Positions 37,006 to 45,762 of a stretch of 64,000 nucleotides of DNA are shown in pieces. The number at the start of each line of letters is the position of its first letter. Positions within the stretch are counted from its first letter, which is position 1. The stretch is from Alicyclobacillaceae bacterium I2511 (GTDB lineage: Bacteria; Bacillota; Bacilli; Alicyclobacillales; Alicyclobacillaceae). Below the pieces are notes generated by a model. The model was not told the DNA's origin, searched no databases, and was given only the letters and a program-made list of their open reading frames with translations. The stretch lies in the NCBI GenBank assembly GCA_003584005.1, contig QXHL01000009.1, positions 1-64,000 on the forward strand, in the 5' to 3' direction. The position numbers and the translations under genes were made by a program.

Positions 37006-38130
37006 TCAACTATCCACCCTGTAAATCATTTGTTCGTGATACCCGGTAGTGACTCGCACATACCCACTTAGTTTTTTGTTAGTCTCACTATCCCCCGTAT
37101 CCACTAAAAAAGGATTCCCCTTTAGGGAAATGACTTTGTTTTTTGTTGCGATAATCATTATATTATCGACACCAATTTTCTTAATAACGCGTGGGCTGAT
37201 CTGTTGATTTCCCCTACCAAAAATATACCCCTGACCGCCAATCACAGTGATTACAATTTTCGCTTTTTTATTCTCAAGTAAATTTAACAACTGTGTCTCT
37301 GTCACGTCATTAGCCACCACCTGCTTATTACATAAAACATCAACCCCTAACAGTGTGTTTTGTACCCCTAACTTCTCTAAGATGGTTCTAGTGGTGGTCC
37401 CTGGCCCAATAATGTACAGATAATCTACGTGTTCTTCCATTGCTTCAATGATATGTTCGGCAATACCACTCAGGGCTACTTCTTCTCCCACACCTCTGCC
37501 AGATTTCAAACTCTGAACATACCTCTTGTCATAAGGCACCTGGAGATACCCGTACAACTTAGCTGTAACACGTCCTTCTCTGAACCCATCTTCATCAATA
37601 TCCATGACTTCCGCTTCATGCACGTCTATTCTATTCCCTTGAAGCACCAGTTTAACTAGTTCCCCAGCATTGTGTGGATTAGTTGCATAAACTGCAGAAT
37701 GTATTTTCACTCCCGCTGGTATTCCTAGTGTGGGTAATTCACCTCCAATGGCATCATAAATATTTCGTGCTGTCCCATCTCCACCAGCAAACAGGAGAAG
37801 TTCTACTTTTAGATCAGCCATTTCGCGAGCAGCATGGATCGTATCCAGCGACGTAGTTTTGCCCTCTTCGATCGTTCCAATTACCTGAGGCTCGAAACCC
37901 GCTTCTCGGGCTTCGTTTTCCCCCATCTCCCCAGGATAAGTGACAATTTCCACTTCATTTCGAAGTCCAGTAAGAACCTTCAGTGTTTCCGTTGTACGCA
38001 AAGGGGATTCTGGTTTAGCACCTAATTCTCTGGCCCTTTCAAGAATTTCAACACCATCGCTACCTTTGAGACCTACCCTTCCACCCATTCCCGCCACAGG
38101 GTTGACAATTAGACCCAGAGTTTTTTTCAT
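37006..38130 (-). CDS. ATP-NAD/AcoX kinase family protein
   Basis: 374 residues. LIVNPVAGMGGRVGLKGSDG at the N-terminus and the nucleotide-binding LLFAGGDGTARNIYDAIG around residue 110 define the COG3199 group of NAD-kinase-like proteins; IPAGVKIHSAVYATNP and IIGPGTTTRTILEKLG follow. AcoX, the best known relative, is encoded in acetoin catabolic operons without a proven reaction. Here it lies directly after the P-protein-like genes. No strong ribosome site is visible, only GAGTGG at a long distance. May phosphorylate NAD or a small metabolite. Confidence 0.82.
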   Translation of the reverse strand: MKKTLGLIVNPVAGMGGRVGLKGSDGVEILERARELGAKPESPLRTTETLKVLTGLRNEVEIVTYPGEMGENEAREAGFEPQVIGTIEEGKTTSLDTIHAAREMADLKVELLLFAGGDGTARNIYDAIGGELPTLGIPAGVKIHSAVYATNPHNAGELVKLVLQGNRIDVHEAEVMDIDEDGFREGRVTAKLYGYLQVPYDKRYVQSLKSGRGVGEEVALSGIAEHIIEAMEEHVDYLYIIGPGTTTRTILEKLGVQNTLLGVDVLCNKQVVANDVTETQLLNLLENKKAKIVITVIGGQGYIFGRGNQQISPRVIKKIGVDNIMIIATKNKVISLKGNPFLVDTGDSETNKKLSGYVRVTTGYHEQMIYRVDS

Positions 38131-38222
38131 CTGCTATGCACCACTCGTTTCCAGCCTAATTCATCGTTTGCCTATGTTTCCCGCACCCAGATGAGATACG
38201 GGAAACATGTCGCACCGATTCA

Positions 38223-39785
38223 CTATTTCAGATGTTTGATCTTTTTTTCATAGGCCCTCCAAGTAAGCGCCCATTTGTCCGGATCGTCCAATGCGGCTTC
38301 ATCATTCCGCCGATGAGAAGCACTCTTATGGGGAGCTTCTTTGACAAGCTCAGGAGTCTCATATGCTTCCTTAGAAATCTGCTTGACAACGGCGGCATAC
38401 TCATCAATATCATCTACTGAATAGGTTTCACAAGGTTCAAGAGTCATTGGCTCTGGAATGACCCATGGGTGATGACTGGTCCAATAGTGTTCTATCCCAT
38501 AATCAGCGATGCGCCGATTGACATCATCAGTCCCTACACCTGTGTCTTCCTTAAGCTGCTCCCACGTGTAGCGAACCTGTTCTTGTCTACGCAGCCCATT
38601 ATCAGGAAAACAGTAGTTTAATCCAGGAGTGCCCTCTAACTGTTTCATCAAATAGTTATTATTGATCACGGAGATATCCGCAGTTTCCCTTAAGCCCTCC
38701 GCCCCCATCATGATCGTCCAAGCGTAAGCCCTCAATATTACGCCAGCAGTCCCCATAAATTCTCTAACCTTACCAATGCTGTCTGGATGATCAAAGTTTA
38801 AAAAATACTTCTTCCCGTCATACTCCACCGAAGGTGAAGGCAAGTACTTAGCCAAATTTTCTGTACAACAAAAGGCGCCGTTAGCAGGGCCTGAAGAGCC
38901 ATGAGGGGCACCAAAAGTCTTATGCACATTGAAATGACACATGTCAAATCCCGTTTCACGCGCCCTTGTAACACCGAGAAAGGCGTTAGCATTGGCCTGA
39001 TCATAGAAACACAAACCGCCAACATCATGCACAAGTTTAACAAACTGATCCACTTGTGGATTATAAAGACCTATGTCTTCGGGGTTTGTCATGAAAATGG
39101 CCGCTGTATGATGAGATACTGCTTTCTTCAAAGCCTCAATGTCTGGAAGCCCCTGCTCATCAGGATACAACGTAATCACTTTAAAACCTGCCGTACTCGG
39201 TGCAGCTGCATCACAAGGGTGAGAGAAAATCGTTGTTATAACTTCGTTTCGCTCTTCTAACTTACCCCGTTCTGCCCAATAGGCCCTAACCAAGGAAGCT
39301 GCAGTATACACCGCGTGGTTCCCACCGCCAGGTTGGAAGGTGACCTTGTCCATCCCTGAAACTTCCTTAATGATTTGTTCAAATTTATAATAAATCTCCA
39401 AAATCCCTTGAACGGTATCTTCATCCTGACCTGGATGTAACTCCGAGAAACGCGGGTCTGCTACTAACACTTCGTTAACACGAGGATTATACTTCATAGT
39501 GCAAGTTCCTTCGCTGATATCGTTTGTAATGTTTGAACCAAGGGTTTCCTGTGACAGATGTAAATAATGTGCTAATACATGTTTTTGTGATAGCTCAGGA
39601 AGCCTTGGCAAATCCTTACGTTGCATAACCGTCGGCAAGACATTTAGGGGATTTTTGATTCTCTCTTTTATTTCTTTGCCTGGATCAGGAACCAATATTC
39701 CCCTTGATCCTGGGATCGACATTTCATATATAATAGGTTCATCCCAATGAGCTTGTTGGAAATTTTTTCGTACCTTGGCAACCAT
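38223..39785 (-). CDS. Glycine dehydrogenase (P-protein) subunit 2-like, strongly diverged GcvPB homologue
   Basis: 520 residues, the length of GcvPB. The PLP lysine is kept in FNVHKTFGAPHGSSGP, yet motifs invariant in true GcvPB are changed: family SAHGTNPA is here SHPCDAAAP, QPAAGAHGE is QPGGGNHAV, YDGANLNAI is YDQANANAF and PHGGGGPG is PHGSSGPA. Order of motifs is normal (CTMKYNPRVNEVL, EDTVQGILEIYYKFEQII). True P-protein decarboxylates glycine and passes aminomethyl to lipoyl-H-protein. With no gcvH or gcvT nearby and changed active-site loops, another amino acid or a plain PLP decarboxylase is likely. AAGGAGGG precedes ATG. Forms a complex with the subunit 1-like product, 45 bases upstream. 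Confidence 0.85.
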   Translation of the reverse strand: MVAKVRKNFQQAHWDEPIIYEMSIPGSRGILVPDPGKEIKERIKNPLNVLPTVMQRKDLPRLPELSQKHVLAHYLHLSQETLGSNITNDISEGTCTMKYNPRVNEVLVADPRFSELHPGQDEDTVQGILEIYYKFEQIIKEVSGMDKVTFQPGGGNHAVYTAASLVRAYWAERGKLEERNEVITTIFSHPCDAAAPSTAGFKVITLYPDEQGLPDIEALKKAVSHHTAAIFMTNPEDIGLYNPQVDQFVKLVHDVGGLCFYDQANANAFLGVTRARETGFDMCHFNVHKTFGAPHGSSGPANGAFCCTENLAKYLPSPSVEYDGKKYFLNFDHPDSIGKVREFMGTAGVILRAYAWTIMMGAEGLRETADISVINNNYLMKQLEGTPGLNYCFPDNGLRRQEQVRYTWEQLKEDTGVGTDDVNRRIADYGIEHYWTSHHPWVIPEPMTLEPCETYSVDDIDEYAAVVKQISKEAYETPELVKEAPHKSASHRRNDEAALDDPDKWALTWRAYEKKIKHLK

Positions 39786-39829
39786 ACGGCGCCCTCCTTA
39801 CCTAAATTTACGTTATGTTCCCTTAAAAA

Positions 39830-41221
39830 CTAATTGTTAATTACTTTATCTAAGGCTACAGCCAGTCTTTTGATATCATCTTTTGTATGAATTTCGGTAA
39901 TACAAAAAAGAGAACTATTCCCGTATACCGGGAATTCACAGCTGATATCTTTTCCCCCAAAAATATTCTGCGCCAGCAGGTCTCGATTGATCTCAGTGAC
40001 CGTCTTCCCTGCATCGTCAAAATTCACAATGAACTCTTTAAAACATGGCGACTTAATTAATGGAACTTTAACACCCTTAATCTCAGAGAGTATTTCCATG
40101 GCATACTGAGAGCGTTGCATGATCCCTATGCCGAGATCTCTCATCCCTTGAGGGCCCATAAGCGCCATGTAAACTCCTGCTGCGATGCCATATAGAGCCG
40201 TAGTTGTGCCAATAAAATCTTTACCATTTTCTCTGGAAGCATAAGACGTTCTTTCATAATAAACTTCACCAAAACCATATTCGCCCTCTTGTATAGTTGT
40301 GGTGATTCCAAACATCAGAGAAGGATATTCGGCAACATATTTTTTCTCGTCCCTGGTAGCAATAAAGCCTGAGAGTCCCCCCCCCCATTGCATATGAATA
40401 CCAAGTGGCTGCAATTCACCACACACAATATCAGCACCATACTGAGCAGGAGGTGTCAGAACTCCTAAAGAAGTAGGATCGACACCAACAATGACCTCAG
40501 CACCTATGTCATGTACAATTTTGGAAATCAGTTCACCCTGGATTTCCACGAAGCCAAGATAGGATGGATTCTCGAAATACACTGCGGACACATCTTCAGA
40601 CACTTTATTTTTGAGATCATTAAGATCTACCAATCCTGTTTCAGAATCATACTTAAGTAATTCCACCGTAAGATCGGGCTTACAGTAATTGTCGACCACT
40701 GCCAACCGGCCTGGACTGATTGTCCCTACTAAAAGCACCTTTCTTCGTCCATTTATTCTAGCAGCCATCCGACAGGAGATAGCAATTGCGTTTGCCCAAT
40801 CATAAGTAGGGGTATTCACCACATCCATATCTACAAGTTCACCAATCATGCTCGCTGTTTCGAACAACGCCTGGAACTTTCCGTGATCTGCAAAAGAGTC
40901 TCCCACATAAGCAGTCAAAAATTCATCTCGTCCCGCAATGGTATCCACCACTGCGGGTATATAGTGTTGCCAAGTACCCCCGCCCAGAAAGTTAAGATAA
41001 TCGCTACAGGACTTGTTTTTGGACAGGAGTCCTTCCACATGTCTTTTCAACTCATACTCAGACAAATAGGGTCCGGGAATATTCATTTTCCCCTTAAATC
41101 TTAGATGCTCTGGAATTTCTTTAAAAATATCTTCAGAACTTTCAATACCTATTTTTTTCAATAAACGTTCCTTTATTTCGGGTACTGAATTAGCAATGTA
41201 TGGATATACTATTTTGCTCAT
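39830..41221 (-). CDS. Glycine dehydrogenase (P-protein) subunit 1-like, strongly diverged GcvPA homologue
   Basis: 463 residues from the ATG at 41221 (GGAGGT ten bases upstream). Starts like GcvPA (YPYIANSVPEIKERLLKKIG, LNFLGGGTWQHYIPAVV), but the usual TAYTPYQPEISQG is TAYVGDSFADHGKF, MYDGATA is TYDWANA and the REQHIRREKATSNICTNQ block is replaced by YERTSYASRENGKDFIGTT. GELQPLGIHMQWGGGLSG and VGVDPTSLGVLTPPAQYGAD remain. In the real enzyme this subunit completes the glycine and H-protein sites. First gene of the operon. I see no glycine riboswitch in its leader. Confidence 0.85.
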   Translation of the reverse strand: MSKIVYPYIANSVPEIKERLLKKIGIESSEDIFKEIPEHLRFKGKMNIPGPYLSEYELKRHVEGLLSKNKSCSDYLNFLGGGTWQHYIPAVVDTIAGRDEFLTAYVGDSFADHGKFQALFETASMIGELVDMDVVNTPTYDWANAIAISCRMAARINGRRKVLLVGTISPGRLAVVDNYCKPDLTVELLKYDSETGLVDLNDLKNKVSEDVSAVYFENPSYLGFVEIQGELISKIVHDIGAEVIVGVDPTSLGVLTPPAQYGADIVCGELQPLGIHMQWGGGLSGFIATRDEKKYVAEYPSLMFGITTTIQEGEYGFGEVYYERTSYASRENGKDFIGTTTALYGIAAGVYMALMGPQGMRDLGIGIMQRSQYAMEILSEIKGVKVPLIKSPCFKEFIVNFDDAGKTVTEINRDLLAQNIFGGKDISCEFPVYGNSSLFCITEIHTKDDIKRLAVALDKVINN

Positions 41222-41444
41222 TCTTTGTACCTCCATTTACTTTTTTTAAAGATCCGTATTTATGCTTTCTCCATCTATTAACAACGGAAAATTAGTGCTT
41301 ACTCTGCATTTCAAGACTTTCAACATTAAATAAAGGTCATTTTTTTTAAAAGCATTATACAATTTACCCATAATAAATTGTCTACTGCCCATCCCTGTCA
41401 ATTGTAATCATTAATACTTTAAATAATCGAAATATAGATCACCC

Positions 41445-41540
41445 CCTAATAATGATTAGGAGCAGGTCATAACCATAGAACATGTTCTTGTTAACGTTCT
41501 AGTTAGCATTATTATACTTCTTATATATAAATGCAATCAA
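41445..41540 (-). promoter_or_regulatory. Promoter and palindromic operator candidates for the P-protein-like operon
   Basis: On the minus strand TTGATT (41535-41540), an 18-base spacer and TATAAT (41511-41516) form a good sigma-A promoter. Just downstream are a perfect 12-base palindrome AGAACATGTTCT (41477-41488), with another AACGTTCT half site beside it, and CCTAATAATGATTAGG (41445-41460). Location inside the leader fits repressor operators. The leader to 41221 is about 280 bases. Confidence 0.5.
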
Positions 41541-42184
41541 TGTGAACTATCAGAAATTTACTTGTAGAAGATGCTACTACATTATTTTGATTCCGTGAAA
41601 TGAAGGATAATGAATAGTAAAATATGTGAAGTCGGTAAAAAAAGCGGCGCTCGTCTGTAGATCGAACACCGACTCTGCATATTTTGCTTGGACTGGACCG
41701 CGTTCGTCAGTCGCTATGGGGAATCAATCTTCGCCAATCTTCGCGAAAAGGTGTCTTAAGAAGGACTTTTTGGGAAAGCCCTGGAATAGTATGGGCTCAG
41801 ATACCGCTTCTGCGCGGTCTATGCGCATACCTTCCCTATCCCCATTTCACGGGTCGATCATCCAACGCTGTGCACTTTTGGAGATAAGAGTCGCCCACAT
41901 CAGGTGCCCCATCCCGTAACTGGGACACGCCGAGAAACACTTGCCTATAAACTAGCGAAACAGTTCAACCGCAGTCAGTTTTAAACTAGTATTCATTTGC
42001 TCCTTATCAATGCCCGGCAAATAAACAGCTTCGTCTTTTTGTTTCGAGGACTGAGCACTCCGTAATGCCGGATTCTCGTAAACCCCTTGGGCAAAACATG
42101 CACTAAGAATCTGCGGATATACTCGTCGCGTAAATGTTAGAGGATCCATGAAACTCAATTGTTGTGCGAGAGCACCTTGACAGG
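41541..42184. other. Gene-free region between the P-protein-like operon and the IS graveyard
   Basis: Short ORFs occur on both strands (for example around 41626-41919 and 41952-42158), none with a recognised family and each interrupted soon in every frame. Composition is closer to the flanking IS remnants than to the operon leader. Most likely decayed transposon sequence. Confidence 0.4.
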
Positions 42185-42385
42185 GAAGAAGAATTTCTTA
42201 CGGGAATTGCGTCATTGTCAATAGAGAGTTAGCCCGACTCCCGGAATAATACAGTGCAGGTGCGGGTGGAGCATGTGGTTCTTTCCCATGTATGAAGGAC
42301 GGCGTTAAAACCTCTCTGCGCCCCCAAATAGGTATGGTCCGCCGCTAACTCTGTTAAGGTTCCCGAGGTGTAGTTGGCCACACCG
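42185..42385 (-). pseudogene. IS91-family transposase fragment
   Basis: Two segments of the catalytic region of an IS91-type (HUH, Y2) transposase: TLTELAADHTYLGAQRGF..AVLHTW, then after a one-base shift GKNHMLHPHLHCIIPGVGL, which holds the HUH histidines (HPHLHC), and further on KFFFPVKVLS. The C-terminal tyrosine region is missing. It adjoins the IS110 remnant directly, so one element probably inserted next to or into the other. Confidence 0.75.
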
Positions 42386-42394
42386 GAATCTTCC

Positions 42395-43409
42395 CCTCGA
42401 GATATCATTTTAAAATATTTGCGATGCAATCGATCTTGCGCCTTCCAAGCGATCATCTGTGCTTGTGGGTTCTGCCCCTCTTGCCGTTTACGCAATGCTC
42501 CTTTGAAAGCAGGCTTGTAGCGATAGCTCCAAGCCGATTCAACTACCGCGAAAAGCAAATGCGTGTTGCCTGTCTTAGTAATCCCGCCTTGCCAGCGACT
42601 ACTGCCACTGGATTATTCCCGTGGAACGAGCCCCGCATAAGCCATGAGCTGTTTGGGACTTCGGAATCGAGAAAATTTCCCGACTTCTGCGACGAGTGTA
42701 ACCGTCGTAACTTCGGCTACGCCGCGCAACGTCTGCAAAGCTTGAATTACCGGTGCATGCGAGCTTTCTGTCGCCTGTGTATGCATTTCTTGTTCCAATT
42801 GCTTGATTCGCTCTTCGATTTCGTCGATTTGATGCCAGTATTCTTAAAAAGCAATCTGCTACGCACGATGCTCCCACTTCAGCGTGTTCAGCCAATGTTG
42901 GTGTTTGGTACACCAATTACGTACACCTGATGGCGCACATAGACCATTGCGTAACAAGAACTTCGATAGTCTGTGCCGGGCCCGTAACAGATCTTTCTTG
43001 GCATCTTGTCTGGCCCGCACCAAATCTCGCAGGGCTTCGTCGTCTTCCCCAGGAACCCACACCGTGGTAAGTTCGCCTGAACGCAAGAGTTGTGCCAGTC
43101 GCAAGGCATCACGTCGATCCGTCTTGACGCGATCCCCTTGTCGTTTCGGAATCAGAGACGGCGCAATCACCATACAAGAGATACCCATCTCTTTCAGTTG
43201 GCGATAGATCCCGTATCCGGTTGGACCCGCCTCATAGCAAACCTCCAGATCTGCGTTGTTCCCGATTTTCTTCATCAATTTGCGAATCGCTTCCGGTGTA
43301 TTTTCAATGTTGCCCAGTGACCGGGGGCTCCTCGACCCGGATCCGCCACCGCAACTGCAATCATCTCCTTGGATACGTCTAATCCAACATATTTTGTGGT
43401 ATTCAGCAT
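42395..43409 (-). pseudogene. IS110/IS1111-family transposase, inactivated
   Basis: Starts at ATG 43409 after GGAGC with TTKYVGLDVSKEMIAVAVAD, the DEDD-transposase N-terminus. A one-base loss in a C-run near 43325 shifts frame; then GNNADLEVCYEAGPTGYGIYR, DRVKTDRRDALRLAQLLRSG and the later LMAYAGLVPRE with SRWQGGITKTGNTHLLFAVVE follow in one frame but with three nonsense codons (at about 42859, 42847 and 42611). Similarity stops at KYFKMISRGE, short of the normal C-terminus, where IS91 sequence begins. Confidence 0.82.
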
Positions 43410-43508
43410 AGTATCAGCTCCTTTCGTATTGTGGCTCTGTACTGGTTTTCATATCTCCAGTGTAACCCACGTGACTACGACTTAAGGAGCCGGCCTCGTT
43501 CATTATGA

Positions 43509-44162
43509 CTAGTCTTGTTTGACCTCTCGGGCCTCAGCAACTTTTTTCTTTAGTTCTCTCCCTAGTTCGACCCCTGCATGAAAGTCCTTTAGTATAAGTT
43601 GGGTTAGCATGCTCCCAACACCAACAGCCACAGCACCAGCAGAAATCCATTCAGTCACGTTTGCTACACTAACGCCGCCAGTCGGCATGAATTGAGCATA
43701 TGGAAATGGACCTCTGATAGACTTTATAAATCTCGGTCCTAAGAGCTCACCGGGGAATATTTTAACTACCTGGGTCCCACACTCTAAGCACTCTTTTATT
43801 TCCTTAACCGTCATAGCTCCAGGCAAGTATGGGACAGCATAACGATTACACAGATTTGCCGTACCCACATCTAAGCATGGAGCTACAATAAATTGAGCCC
43901 CTGAGAGAATTGCTACACGTGCGGTTTCACTGTCAAGAACCGTACCAGCTCCAACTATAACTTTTCTCCCAAACATGTCGGTAAGTCGCCTTAATATATC
44001 ATGAGCATTGGGCACGGTAAAAGTAATTTCAATAGCATGGATACCTGCCTCCATACAGCCTTGCACTATTGACAACGTTTCTTCTTCACTTGACGCTCTT
44101 ACAACAGCAACAATTCCCTCTTGGCACAACTTATCAATCACTGATCCCACCGGCTTTTTCAC
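43509..44162 (-). CDS. eda: KDPG/KHG aldolase (2-dehydro-3-deoxy-6-phosphogluconate / 4-hydroxy-2-oxoglutarate aldolase)
   Basis: 217 residues, a class I aldolase TIM barrel. The Schiff-base lysine lies in TQVVKIFPGELLGP and the catalytic Glu in HAIEITFTVPNA; the phosphate/carboxylate site is FMPTGGVSV. It cleaves KDPG to pyruvate and glyceraldehyde 3-phosphate, or KHG to pyruvate and glyoxylate. No Entner-Doudoroff dehydratase is present; beside a D-amino-acid locus, cleavage of a 4-hydroxy-2-oxoacid is as likely as sugar-acid use. GTG start at 44162; the ribosome site is weak (TTGGAG) and a GTG at 44150 is an alternative. Confidence 0.85.
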   Translation of the reverse strand: MKKPVGSVIDKLCQEGIVAVVRASSEEETLSIVQGCMEAGIHAIEITFTVPNAHDILRRLTDMFGRKVIVGAGTVLDSETARVAILSGAQFIVAPCLDVGTANLCNRYAVPYLPGAMTVKEIKECLECGTQVVKIFPGELLGPRFIKSIRGPFPYAQFMPTGGVSVANVTEWISAGAVAVGVGSMLTQLILKDFHAGVELGRELKKKVAEAREVKQD

Positions 44163-44201
44163 TCCAATTTATTTGATTTTTAACTATTAAATTGAATTAT
44201 G

Positions 44202-44483
44202 TTAGGCTATGAATTACAAAACCCGCACCAGCCTCGAACAATTCATTTGGTGCAAACGAAGTGGCCATCTTACAAACACTCTTGCCAGCTGTCGTGCCTA
44301 CGATTGAAGATGGAGTATCGTCAATTATCAAACATTTTTCGACCAACACCCTAGTTTCCTATCTGTATTTTAATATTCAAATATTTTTCCTTATCTAACC
44401 CTTCGTCCCAAGCACTTACAACCGTCTCAAAGCAATTATCAACATCAAACAATCCCAAAATGAGGTTTTTATAAGGTAAGCAG
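44202..44483 (-). pseudogene. HAD-family phosphatase (beta-phosphoglucomutase-like) remnant
   Basis: Minus-strand translation gives LILGLFDVDNCFETVVSAWD, then after a break in frame near 44360 EKCLIIDDTPSSIVGTTAGK and FEAGAGFVIHSLT followed by a stop. These are the C-terminal motifs of HAD hydrolases (the lysine region and the Asp-Asp motif III). The N-terminal nucleophile motif and cap domain are missing. It lies between ridA and the aldolase gene, in the same direction, and must have been part of that operon. Confidence 0.7.
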
Positions 44484-44645
44484 ACGTTTTGTTAATGGGA
44501 CCCCACCTGAGCCTATTCGACTCAGATGAGGTTTCTGTATTCATCGACAAATTTTTGCTAAGCGCGTTCTCTCCGACACAGGTACATAGAATATCCTCTG
44601 ACAATAACATAAATAATCCAAGTCTAAACAACACCCGATGAACTT

Positions 44646-45017
44646 TCACCCTATTTCTGCAATCACATCGATCTCCACTAATATGTTATTCAGTCCTGAT
44701 TCTACCGTGGTACGAACTGGAAAGGGATCTCGGAAAAATTCAGCGTACGCTCTATTAAATTCTTCAAAATCATTAAAATTCACTAGATGGGCGGTTACTT
44801 TGACTACGTCATCTATCCGTGCACCTGCAGCACTAAGGATTTCCTGAATATTCATCAGTACTTGTCTCGTTTGCGCATATACGCCTGAAGGCATTTCGCC
44901 AGTTGATACGTCGACCGGACCTTGACCCGCTATATAGATGCGATTATTTATTTTGATTCCTTGTGAATACGGTCCCGACGGATTTGGTGCCTTGTTTGTT
45001 GTAATTTTTTCCTTCAT
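44646..45017 (-). CDS. ridA: RidA family reactive imine/enamine deaminase
   Basis: 123 residues from ATG 45017, nine bases after GGGAG. Typical YjgF/YER057c pattern: ITTNKAPNPSGPYSQGIKIN, IYIAGQGPVDVSTGEM, LSAAGARIDDVVKVTAHL and FPVRTTVESGLNNILVEIDV. In canonical RidA an Arg (usually CVEA.LP.. RVE) binds the substrate; here TTVESG replaces it, so the enzyme may belong to an Rid subgroup without proven deaminase activity. RidA hydrolyses 2-aminoacrylate formed by PLP serine/threonine dehydratases, which fits the D-serine/threonine-type enzyme encoded upstream. Confidence 0.85.
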   Translation of the reverse strand: MKEKITTNKAPNPSGPYSQGIKINNRIYIAGQGPVDVSTGEMPSGVYAQTRQVLMNIQEILSAAGARIDDVVKVTAHLVNFNDFEEFNRAYAEFFRDPFPVRTTVESGLNNILVEIDVIAEIG

Positions 45018-45030
45018 ATTGTTCATCTCC

Positions 45031-45762
45031 CTAGTTTTTTTGAAGTATCGAACGGAGAAAACTTTGTGTACGCTCTTCCCGTGGATTTGTGAAAATTGTC
45101 TCCGGTGTCCCCTCTTCAAGAATCCGTCCATCCACCATCACAATAACGCGGTCAGCTACTTCTCTTGCGAACTTCATCTCGTGTGTCACGCAAACCATTG
45201 TCATGCCGTCTTTTGCAAGGTCGCGCATGACGTTTAATACTTCACCAACGAGTTCCGGGTCAAGCGCGGATGTCGGTTCGTCAAAAAGCATAGCTTTTGG
45301 TTGCATTGCAAGTGCACGGGCAATCGCGATTCGCTGCTGTTGACCCCCAGATAGTTGTCCCGGATAGGACATTTTTTTCTCCAATAACCCAACTTTAAAA
45401 AGTATATCATCGACAATTTTATCTATATTTGCTTTACCTTGCTTCAGTGTATATGTCGGACCAAGAGCTATATTGTCCCGCGCCGTTAGATGGGGAAACA
45501 AATTAAATTGCTGAAACACCATTCCAACTTCTGCGCGTAGTTTCCGGATTTGTTTCTTATCTCTGGTCAATCTCTCACCGTCGATGACAATTTCTCCAGA
45601 ATCGATATCTTCAAGTTTATTGATACAACGAAGAAGTGTTGATTTACCGGCACCAGAAGGACCGATAATCACAACGACTTCCCCTTTTTTGACGGAGAGG
45701 GAGACATTATGGAGAATAGTTTGTTTCCCAAAGGATTTAACTATGTTTGAGAGTTCAATCAT
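45031..45762 (-). CDS. Polar amino acid ABC transporter ATP-binding protein (GlnQ type)
   Basis: 243 residues. Walker [13 protein letters not shown]-loop [12 protein letters not shown], signature [15 protein letters not shown], Walker [16 protein letters not shown] and H-loop CVTHEMKFA are all intact. Energises the two permeases encoded just upstream. Its ATG overlaps the permease stop (ATGA). Fourteen bases separate its stop from ridA. Confidence 0.93.
   Translation of the reverse strand: MIELSNIVKSFGKQTILHNVSLSVKKGEVVVIIGPSGAGKSTLLRCINKLEDIDSGEIVIDGERLTRDKKQIRKLRAEVGMVFQQFNLFPHLTARDNIALGPTYTLKQGKANIDKIVDDILFKVGLLEKKMSYPGQLSGGQQQRIAIARALAMQPKAMLFDEPTSALDPELVGEVLNVMRDLAKDGMTMVCVTHEMKFAREVADRVIVMVDGRILEEGTPETIFTNPREERTQSFLRSILQKN

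Noticed and set aside
38223-41221. Plain annotation as gcvPA/gcvPB of the glycine cleavage system
   Set aside because: Fold and length agree, but active-site loops are changed in both subunits and gcvT/gcvH are absent, so the symbols were withheld.
41222-41600. Glycine riboswitch in the leader of the P-protein-like operon
   Set aside because: No paired aptamer core or conserved GGAGAG/CCGAAGG-type blocks seen by eye; only AT-rich sequence, a promoter and palindromes.
41626-41919. 97-codon plus-strand ORF near the IS graveyard
   Set aside because: Peptide shows no domain pattern; both strands look like decayed IS sequence.
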